From positions 1-25,609 of IMG/VR virus record IMGVR_UViG_3300024255_000140: DNA of 25,609 nucleotides; one strand, 5' to 3'. Source of the stretch: a virus. Of the stretch, positions 9,301-21,300 are shown piece by piece. Each line of letters opens with the position of its first letter. The stretch's first letter is position 1. The notes beneath the pieces were generated by a model that saw only the letters and a list, made by a program, of their open reading frames with translations, was not told where the DNA came from and ran no database searches. Made by a program: the position numbers and the translations under genes.

Positions 9301-12300
9301 GTTAATGTTGCATTTGGTAAAGCAATTGTAGGAACCAATGCCATTGAGGTTGAATACATTAATGAGTACAGCAATGCTGGATATTCATTCTTAGATAGTA
9401 GTCTTGCCATTGATGAATTTAAAGAACTTTATATCACTTCCACACTTAGAGCGAAGAGTGATAATGTCACTAGAGATAGTGTATGGGTTGGTAAAGTTAA
9501 TACTGCTGGTAGTTTTGTTTGGAATTATAGATACCTTGCTCCAGGTAGGGATGTGAATGCTGTAGGTAAATGTGCCGTTGATATCTTCGGTGATTTAAAC
9601 ATTGCATTTAACAGAGTAGATAATACTACTGGTCTTAAAACTGTAGATACTGTTAAGATTGGATATGATGGTGTAGTTAAAAATCATACAACTAATGAGT
9701 TCAATGAAAACAGAATCGAGGGTATTACAGCACATTCTATCGATGTAGATAACTCTGGTGATGTATATGTCTTTGGTCAGACTTCGTGGAACAGAAATGA
9801 ATTCTTACTTGAGTTTACTGGTGGTGCCACTACAGATACTTTTGGCAACTACACCCCAACGTTTGTTGGTGCTGATGCAACACAATCACTACATTTAGAT
9901 GGTGGAGTTGCAAAAATTTATGGTAGAGATATTGCAACCCCTGCTAATTGGGAAAATGCATACATTGAATTCCCTAACAACACCTTAGGCAATACACTCA
10001 ATGAAAACTGGACTTTAGAGTTCATGTTATACCAAGATTCTGCTTCGACTGATACTCATAGTCAAGATCAGCAAACTTTAGTTGCTATTGGCGATGCTAC
10101 CGATGCAACTGGTGGTCTCTGGTTATATTATGATCGTACTGCTGCAGGTCCATCAGGATATTTGGAGTTGGTTGTAACTAACAACACCACATCCATCAAT
10201 TCTGCTGGAGGTGCTGTACAGTCCACTCTGACTACGATGTTTGCTGATGATACTTGGCAATTTATTGGATTAAAGAAAGAAGGTAATGTATTTACGGTTT
10301 ATGTAAATGGTATTAGTGTTATTACTGCTACTGTTGCTGATACATCGTTCACATCTAAGAAACTTTATATTGGTAACATTGCTGGCAGGAATGGTACAAC
10401 TGGAAATTGGAGAAAGGATGAGCAAGGTCAGTATTTTGTAGATAATCTTAAACTGAGAAATCGTGCTATTAATCCTACGGTTCCTTCTGATGTATCTGTT
10501 CTACCTACTAATGGTGCATTTGGTTTAAGTTATAGTTGGACTGATACAGCATGGTTCAGCACATACAATAATGTGCATGATTACATTGATTATTCTGGTT
10601 GGGGTGTAAAAGTTGATAAAGATGCTGACTCTGCAAGAATTGGCGATCAAGGTATTCAACTAGTTACTCAACTTGGATATGTTCGTACTGCAGTTACTCC
10701 TGTAACAGGTAGCACTTTAACTATTGGTAGCACAGGATTTGCTCTAGGTTCTTTAGGTCTTCAATCTTTAGACTTTGATGATGCAACAACTGTAATGACT
10801 CAGGATACTGAGACACTAACATACACTAAAGATATTTGGAGTTCTAGAACTGCCACAATTCCTTCTCCTGGATCACAAAAACTGATTATTAGCGCGGTTG
10901 TCAAGGATAGGTATTACTTCAAAGTTACTAATACTGTTAAAATTGACAATGTTCAAATTTTAACCGTTAATCAGGCATTTAGATTTACTGTCGGCACAAA
11001 ATTAGTTTTGAATGACGATAGTGGAAGTTTTGTCAATAGCGGATATATCACAAAAGTTGATACTGATAATAATAAAGTATATTTGGCAGTTAATAACAAT
11101 TCCTGGACTGATGACTTAAACACAGGTCAACTTTCTACAACTCAATTTAGTGAGCAGTCTACATACGGTATTGTTGGACCAATTCCTCTTGATATCAATC
11201 AAATTGATTCATATACATTTGCTCAGGTAGATAACACCACTCCTGGCACCTTCACCATCGATCTTGACAAGTATAACTTAGATGGTACTTATAATGCAGC
11301 GGGTGGTCAAAATCTTGATTCCTTTGCTAAGTTCAAACCATATTCTGATGATGATTATGCGGTTAGAATCGATGAAATTTCAGGTTCTTCTACATTCATC
11401 GTAGGATCGGTAGTCACTATAAATGGTGGAGATATTAGTTATAATGCAGCATATAGCACAGCGACTATTACTAATCTCACTGGTGTTCTTAAGATTACAT
11501 TAGTTGCTAATCTAACAAAGATTCTTAGAGTTACTGCTGTAGCAAATAGTGATGAAGTTTATGTCATTACTGACACTAGGCACTATCTAACTCCTGGATC
11601 TATGCTGAACGTAGATGGGAATCCATCAGAAACTGTTAATACAGTTGTTTATGATGAATATGATGGTTCTTTCCCTGTAGATACTGTAATCAGTCCTTTA
11701 GAATTTACATACAAACTTCCACAGGCAGCAGTTACAAGTCCTGCTAGTAGTTCTGGTAATGTTAGTATCTATGTTAAGTCTCCTGTCCTGAAGATGTATT
11801 ATGGTCACCAGTATTTGTTTGACCTCAGTCATTCTTCGATGCTTGGTGGTAATTTATCCTTCTCGAAAGATCCTCTTTACAAACTTGAGTATTCATTCAA
11901 CTCCATCGAAAGAGTTGGAACTCCTGGAGTAACTGGTCAAGGTGCCACTACACCTACCGTTAAGTTCAAAGTTGATGAAGGTATTGTAACAAATATCTCA
12001 TACTACTTCGATCCTTCTAGGGTTGGTAATAACGATTCACCCATCATTCAAGGTAGTTATCTTGATGTTGTTACCTCTCCATATAAAGGAACATTCCAAG
12101 TTAGTGGTGTTGCTGGTGCAACTATTACTAGAGGGGCAGATCAGATTAAATTCCCTCTAATCAATGAACCAGAAGGGAATGCTGATGTTTCTAGAGCGTC
12201 ATATTCAACTAGTTCCAGAAGGGCAGTTGGTTCGATCGATAGTATTCGTATTGTTAATCCTGGCGGATTCTACACAAGACTTCCTATTGTTGATAGCATT

Positions 12301-15300
12301 CAATCCACAAGACAGATTGAAAGAGTTAGTATCACTGAACCTGGTACTGAATATGCTGTAGGACAGTATACAGGTGTTGCTATTGCTGGTGATGGCGAAG
12401 GTGGTTTCGTTACTATTACAGTTGCCGATGGAACTGATTCTGAGGGTAGTCCAATTCCTGGACAAGTTCAGAGTGTCCTCGTCACATCACCAGGAAAAGG
12501 ATATACCACAGCAACCGTTGATATCGATTCTGTACCAGGCATTCTTGGCGCTGGTTTGACTGGTTCTGGTGCTGAAGTCACAGTAGTTATCCCCCCATTT
12601 GGAACAGCAGCATCTATCTTTACGGTAGGTTCAAGTGTCGGTAAGATTAAAAAACTGAAGAATAATAACTTTGGTTATGATTATCCTCATGACTATACAT
12701 TACGTCCTGAAATCACATTCCCAATTAATGCACAGTTAACATCTACTAGTATTTTGGATAGTGTTACAATCACTGATCCTGGTTCTGGTTATTCTCAGGC
12801 ACCTGCAGTTATCATTACTGGTGGTGGCGGTACTGGTGCTATTGCCCAATCCACTATTAAGAATGGTCGTTTGGATAGAATTGAAGTCAAGGATCCTGGT
12901 CTTGGGTATTCTTCTACACCAAGTGTAGAATTAAAATCTTCGTTTAATTACGTTGTTAACCTAGATTTGGGACTTTTGCAGTTCTCCTTCCCACATGGTA
13001 TTGCACAAGGTTCTGAAATCACTCTCAACGTAGTAGATACTGGTGATGGTGCTGATTTCCCAATCGCTGCTGGCGCTGTTGGTAGATTGAATGGTCTTAC
13101 TACTTATTATGCAATTTCAGGAGCAGCAAATTCTCTTGAAGATGACCAATTAAAATTTGCAATCACTCCAGCAAACGCAGCACTTGGAGATGCATTATCG
13201 TTTACTAATGCTGGTACAGGTCGTCAACAAGTTCTTACAACATCGTTTGGTGGTGCAGCAACAGCAAATGTTATTACATCAACTTTCCTTGAGGGTGAGC
13301 AAGTGTATCAAGGCAGTTCTTTTGAAAATGCTACTGCACTTGGATTTGTCTCCACAAATAATGGTTGGCAAGTTGGACCTAGAATTGTAAAAATCGTCGA
13401 TTACACTGGAGACTTTAACATTGGGGAAAGTATAACAGGTGTTATCTCCAAATCTTCTGGTACTATTAGTTCTTTGAATATCGCTACAGGTGTTCTTGAT
13501 GTTGGATCTATCACAGAAACCTCAGGTCAGTTTATTGATGATGTTGGTAAACCCTCGGAGATTATCCAAAAGATTCAAGACTCCTATTATTATCAGGACT
13601 TCTCTTATGCAGTTAAGTCTGCTGTTTCAATTAATGAATGGAAAGATATTCTTATTAAGAATGTTCACCCTGCATCATTCAAAGTTTTTGGTGAACTCAA
13701 TCTAAATGAATATGGATTTGTTCCTAATAAAGAAACATTCTTCCAGTTAACAAAATCTGTTGAACTTGCAAGACAAGCAACTGTACCAAACATTCAAAGT
13801 TTTGCTTTGGTTGAACCTGTATACAGTGCGTTTGATAATACAGAGGTACTATTCCGTCAGAAGCGATTGACTTCTTCGGAGAACATCCTAACATCAGTTG
13901 TTCAAAGACTTGATGATATTTCAAATCTATTTGATGGTGAGAGAATTTCATTCCCACTACAAATTGATGGATCGAACGTTGTCGCCAACGCAAATCAATT
14001 GATGATTATTTTGAATGGTGTTGTACAAACTCCAGATACATCATTTGAAGTTCAAAACGATTCTATTGTTTTCTCAGAACCACCTCAACCTCCTGCTAGT
14101 GTTAAGTATGTAAATGTTACTATTCAACCAATTCAGGTCTATAAGTTTACAATTACTAATAATAGTGGTATTTTCCCAAGCACAAATAACACAGTTTTAG
14201 GAACACAATCTGGATCAAGACTTACTGTTACTAGTGTTGTTGGTGATGATATTTTTGGTTTCGTTGCAGAAGGTAATGTTGGTATTGTTACCGCACTTAA
14301 CAATGCTACATTAACTTCTGGTGCTGGTTATACTGATGGAACTTATTCAGATGTTGCTACTACTTCTAGTGGAGTTGGTACGGGACTTACTGTTAATATC
14401 ACTGTCGCTTCTGGTGCTGTAACTCAAGCAAGTATCAATAGTGTTGGCGTTGGATATGCTTCTTCTGAAGTTATTACAATCACAGGTGGTACTACATCAG
14501 CAACTATTGCAGTCAGTACTGTTAGTGGATTTAATATTAACGAACTGATAAGTGTTGGTGCAACTGGATTTACAGCAACTCTCACAGAAATTACTCCAAT
14601 AGTTAACCTCAATCTGTTTAGTTTCAATGAGCAGATTAAAAACTTAACTGGCAAAATTGCTGTAGTTGAAGAGGTCAACCTAGAAACAGGAGATTCTGTT
14701 CCTCTTGCCGATTTAAGATATACTATTGGTGCAGGAACGAGTACTGTTGAGGTTATCGACTCTGCTGCATTGACAGATACTGCAGTTCCAGCAAGCGTCT
14801 TTAGTGTAGATGCCAACTACCAGTTAGGAGCAGAGATTGTTACAGTGTCTGCTATTACAGTTGGACCCAATTCAACTACACTGACTGTATTGAGGGGTCA
14901 GTTGGGAACGACTGCTACTTCTCACCAAGAGGATCTGCCTTTGTATGGTACTGACATTAGTATTACTAATGAGTTGGCATTGAGTAAGACTGTAGGTACA
15001 TATCAATCAAAACCTGGACTATTTGATATTCGACTTGATGATGTCATTATTGGTTCTCAATCAGGTGTTGTTGCTAGAATTACCTCAACATCTGCATATC
15101 AAGATCCTACTACAAACGAATTCATCGAACAGGTTAATATTTCTGATGGATCGTCTTTCTTCGGTCTACTATTCAACAGATTGACATCTGCTTCATATCC
15201 TAATGTTATTCTTGATAATATTTCTGAGTCTCAAGTAAATATTGTTGATTTTACTGATAACACTACGAACTTTGATGCTAAATTCCCTGGAACTGAGTTT

Positions 15301-18300
15301 ATTAGTAATTTAGTTATTCCTTATGACAATGCTACAGGCACATTCCAAGAAAACGAAATCATTCGTAACTACAAACTTGGATATGGTAATGTAACAGGGG
15401 TCTTCAATTCTTCCGAGAATATGATTACCAAAAAACTTGCTTTTGATAGTAGAGTCGGGTCTGGATTCTTCCAACTTGGACAAGTCATTAGAACTCAAGA
15501 TACTAAAGGTGAGGTTATTGGATACAATCAAGCACTTTCCACAATCTATCTGGGTAAAGTAGGTAGAACTCTTTCTACTGGCGAAGATTACCATCAGGTT
15601 ACTTTTGCGAACAATGCTCAATTAGATACAGATCAAAGTCATTATGGATTAAGTTCTTTGCTACTTGATGGCACTGGAGATTATCTGTCTATCCCGACTT
15701 CTGCTGAATTTGGTTTTGGTGCAGGTGCATTCACAATCGAATGCTGGATTCGTCCTTCTAGTGTTACAGGAACACAGCAAATCTTCGATTTTAGGACGAC
15801 TGCTGTCGAAGTTTCTTCCGAACTACTACTTGTAGGCACAAATCTTAATTATAGAGTTAATAATTCCACTACAATTACTGGAACAGCAACTCTTGCCGTA
15901 GATACTTGGTATCATGTTGCTATCTCAAGAAATGCTGCCACAACAAAGTTATTTGTTAATGGAACACAGGATGGTGGAGATTATTCTGATGGTAGTAACT
16001 ATGGAAGCACTAAACCAATCATCATAGGTGCCTCCTATGCCTTTGGAGACGGTTTCGCTGGTCATATCGATGAGTTCAGAGTATCTAACACTTCGCGCTA
16101 TCAGACGACATTTACTGCCCCTACAGGAATCTTCCAGGGTGATGCTAATACTAAGTTACTGCTTCACTTCGAGGGTGCTGATACTCAAACATATGTTGAG
16201 GATTGGTCTGGTGGAGAGTCGTTTACAGACAACGAAGACTTCAACAACGATGCCATTCTTAAGAACTGGAATGAAAATTCCACAAATCTTCCTGCTGGAT
16301 TCGCAGGTAAGTCACAACGATATTATGATGCTGCTAACTTAATCGAATCCAACAAAGACTTTGTTGCTAAAGAAGCAGTTTACTTACTGACTCAGCAGTA
16401 TCCATCACTTGTAATTCCTGGTGGTAACGTAAATTGCGAAGATGATGTTCGCGATATCCTAACTGCTTTGATTGAGGATATGCGTAATGGATGTAATAGT
16501 CATATCTGGGATGCTTCGGCATTGTATGTTAATAGAACTGTTAATCCTATTACAATTAGTCATGTTGATACGGAAGTTGTAGAAACTGTCTGGGCTTATG
16601 ATAAAGTCAAAGATATTCTTCAATATATCATCAATAATACTCTTTGGTCTGTTTCTGGCAGTCATGGCGTAAGACAAATCACTGATACCACAATTACTGA
16701 TTCTTCTACAGGATCCTTTACCACAATTCAACCATCAGCAATTTCTTATAATGCTGCTACTGGTGATATGGTCATGACATCGAACAGTCATGGATTAACG
16801 ACAGCAAATACAATCGCTATTGCTGCAGAGTCACTGACATTCACATGCACGAGTGATGGTAATGAAAGAGAATTGATTCATCCTCGTAAGAGTGATACTA
16901 GAGCATATAATCAAGTTCTTGCAATCACTGCAGCAGATACTAATACATTTACAGTAAATGTTGGTGCATCTCCAGCAGAGCAACAATATGTTCATACATT
17001 TGTAAGTGCAACTTCTAATGCTGTCACAGTCCTTGATTACACTACAGGTGATTGTGCCGATGTCTATTCCACGATTGGCAATCTCTTAGATATCCTTACG
17101 GATACACTTGAGCAAGCAAATCTGGGCAGTCCTGTAGACCACTTAGCAACTATCACTAAAGTAACTACTAATTATGAGTTCGTTGGTGCTACTGTTAATG
17201 CATATCTTGAAGTTCCGTTTAGCACCACATATCACAGTGCTGCTTCGGATATCTTATATACCAATAGAATTGACACTTCTGCTCGTGGAAGATTCCGTGA
17301 TGCTTCAAATCTTATCAATGCAAACGCTTCGGTTATTGTTGATAAAGCAGCATTTGATATGCTTTCTAGATATCCAGATCTTGCTATTGACATGCCTAGA
17401 AACGCCGCTGGCGGTAGCACTGACGGAACTCTTCGTTGTAAGACTGACTTAGGTTTAATCTTAGGAGCAATCGCGAAAGATATCTATGATGGAGGAAACT
17501 TCTTTACTGTCCAAGCTGCTAGGTTCTATATTGGTGAAAATGACGAACTCAGACATATCCGTTTGCAAGTATGGCAGTCTGTATATGCTCATGATAGACT
17601 TGCATACTATGCTAAGCAAGCAGTTACGGGTGATCTGACATACGATAACACCGACAATATTATCGTTGGTGACTGGGGTATTACTAATGACGCAGGAAAC
17701 TGTGCAAATGTTCAATCTGCTATCGATACATTAGTTACTACCATCAATGATATTATCGCTCCAACTAGCGAAGACTTCAATATTGCTGGCGATAGACTAT
17801 ACTTCAACCGCGAATATATTGCCGAAGAAATTACAGGTCTTACTGCAGCATATTTGACATATCAAGTTGATAACGCAAATCAAGTAGCGTATACATACGA
17901 CACTGCTAAGTGTGAGCGTGATATTAAGTTACTGATTACTGCAATTATCTCCGACCTACAGACAGGTGGTAATAATAGTACAGTTGATAACATGGGTCTG
18001 TACCTAACTGCTAACGGAGAACTGAATTATGTAGAAGAAGAACTTCTTCCTACAGTATTTGCATTCGAGCAGATTAGAACTCTTGGAGAAAAGGCAATCA
18101 GAAATCTCCTGTATGATGCAGGTGCAACTGTATCTGGTCAGCAATATTCTGCTATTTACAGTGATAATACTGCATATAGAGATAGCGAAACTCCAACCGA
18201 TATCGACCAAGCAGTTTGGAGACTTCGTGACCTAATTGATATTGTCATTAATGGTCTCGCACCTGCAGGCAATGGAGTTAGAAATGCTGCCAAGAACTTC

Positions 18301-21300
18301 TACTTCAACCTCAAGTATTATAAGGATGAAATTGGAGCACAGATTGATAGTCAGTTTGGTTCTGGTTCTTGGGTATATGATTCATTCCTTGAAGAAACTG
18401 CAAATAATATTGCAGCAGATAGTATCACAACAGATGTAAGTGCCTCAAATACCACTGTTGCTTATGAAATATCACTTTCTGGCATCATTGGAGACTTTGT
18501 AGCAGGAGAAACAGTAACATCCAGCAATGGTAGTACTGCGACTGTGCTTGAGTTTGATAAAGATAATCAGACAATTTATGTGGGACCCTTCTCATCCACT
18601 GCTTGGGCGGTTACTAATACTCTATCGGGTGGAAGTAGTTCAGCAACAGCAACTATTGCTGCAGCATATGGATCTGTAGCATTTGATGGAACTGGTGACT
18701 ATCTACAGACTGCTGCTGGTATTGCACTTGGAACTGGCAACTTTACCCTTGAGGGATGGATTCGTCGTACTGATACAAACAGCAACTTCTATCTATCTGG
18801 ATCAACTGATAATAACTTCGGGTTCTTTGTAGGAACAGGTTCTTCTAATGTCGGTTTCTACGGTGGAAGTAGTGGTAACTTTATTAATCTAACTAACACC
18901 ACACTTACTGTTTCTGGGGGTAGATGGTATCACATTGCTGTTGTGAGAGAAGGAGTTGGTGCTAACCAAACTTCAATCTATATTGATGGTATTCTGCAAG
19001 GTAGTGGAACTGTTGCAACTAACTATGGTTCTACCACATTCGTTGTAGGTGCTAGTACATCTAGTACAGAATATGCAAATGGAAACATTTCTGATTGGAG
19101 ATTGTCCAGCGTTGCTGTTTATCCAAAAGGAAGTACAGCAATTGGAGAAAAACTCTTTGCACTTCCTACACGACCATTTATTGCAGCAGACGTTACTGAA
19201 ACCGAACTTATCTTGTGTCAAGGTAATACGATTCAGGATAATGGACCTAATAGTGTCTCAGTAACTGCTAACGGAAATGCTGCTGCTACTACAACTTCTC
19301 CCTTTGGATATTTCCCTGGTGTTTCCAACTCCTTTGATTGGTATATCTATCCTACCAATGTTGAGATTCTTTCTCAAGCAAGAGCAATTAGTTCTCCAGT
19401 CACAGGAGAAGTTAGTAGCGCAAATCTCTGGACTAATCCAGAAAATCTAAATTCGTCAAATTACACTTCTAACTTAGTTAATTATTTCTCTAATGTTACA
19501 AGTGCTCCTGATGGAACAGAAACTGCTGAAAAACTTTATGCTACAGGCACTGGAGTACATTCACTAACTAGAGATTTTAATCTAACTTCATATGAAACCT
19601 TTGACAATTCAACTGTAACATTTGATAGTGGTACTGAAACATTCGATACTGGATTTGGTGGTATTACTGAGCAGCAGACATTTACTCTGTCGGCATTCTT
19701 CAAGAAAGCAGAACTCGATAGTCTCAACTTCAAACTTTCTTTGGATAATCAGTCGAAGAATATTAACTTCAATGTCAACCTTTCCACAGGTCAAGTTGAT
19801 ACAGGAACATTGTTTGTAAGTCCTGGTATTACTCTTAACGAGTATGGGGTAACACCAGTTGGTGGTGATTGGTTCCGTGTATACTCAACAATTACCTTCG
19901 GTTTTGGTATTGATAATCTTCAAAGTGACTTTGCTATCTACAATCGTTCATCTGTTGCTGCTTCTGGAAATCAAGGTTTCTATCTCTGGGGTATTAAACT
20001 CAACGCTGGTTTCCTTGATCCTTATACTGCTGGGTCTGGTAAGTTGTTCTATTCAAATACCGAATATAACATTAAGACATATGCGTTAGATCTTCTAAGA
20101 GAGTATATGGTTGCTTCAATTTCTAATGAACTTGTTGTTCCTTCCCCCATTGCTGCTGTAGGTTCTTTCTACCAGGATCCAACATCAGCAGCAGCTCTTG
20201 CTAATGGAAATTACAGCAATGAAAGCATCAGTAGATTGATTCGTTATGGCACTAGCACAATTAAAAATCAGTTCATTAATGATGCATACTATACAAACCT
20301 CACTCAATATAATGCAGTAACTTTCGGTTCTAAAAACTACGGTGATAGAGATATTCCTGTAGGAATTACTGGAGGACTAAATTCTTCCGATTATTTCTAT
20401 GGTCTGAGTTCCGATTCAAATGCTGAACTTGCAAATCTCACTATCAATGAAGGTTTGATTGCTAAAGTTTACAGGAGATTCCGTATAGACGGCGATATTA
20501 CTGATGGTCCATTCACCATGAATGAAGTTGTCGCTAAGCAGGGTGCTCCTAGTATTACTGGTGTAGTTTATGGATTCTATGAAGATGAGAACTTCAAGTA
20601 TCTCGATGTCGAAGTTACTGCTGGTCCTTGGGCAGTTACAGACTTCATTGTTGGAGCGGCAAACTCAACAACGGCACAAATCAGTGCAATCGAAGATCGT
20701 ATTCACATTATCGATCTTAAAGGTGACTTTGTTCAGGATATTGAATTCCTTGGTTATACTTCTGGAGCAGTTGCTCAACCCACTTCATTCATCAAAGCAG
20801 AAGCATCCGTTACTTCTAATACTGGAGGTCTTCTGACAGTTGATACTGAGAGTTTGGTAGGCACTTTTGAGAAAAACTCGGTAGTCTATCCAGAATCGTC
20901 CAGACAGTATATTGATGTAAGTCAAATTTCTGGTCTTCAGGTATCGGTTGGTGATCGTATTGCATCTGATGGATATATCAGGTTGGGTGTCTCAGTCATC
21001 TCAACTTCTAATGTATTCATTGTTGGAAATAGGATTTATAAGGTTGTTAACAATCTTCAAGATAGCACCGTATATGGTGTTATCACCGAAGTAGATCTTG
21101 CTAACAATTACATCTACATCACAATGGTTCAAGGAGAATTCCAAAATGGTGATTACATTGGAGATTATGGAGTCGATATTTTCCCTCAAGGATTCGCGAC
21201 AATCAATACAAAGGTTGTTACTCCTGGAGCAGCCGCTGCTAGAGTTCAAGACATCAGAACAGCAGGATTGAGTAAGAGAATCTATCTTACAGATATTGCT

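Noticed and set aside
14424-14816. Open frame of 130 codons on the minus strand
   Set aside because: It lies wholly inside the giant gene, whose + frame encodes recognisable modules here. The minus product is a low-complexity Ser/Thr/Val/Ile mirror of the repeats.
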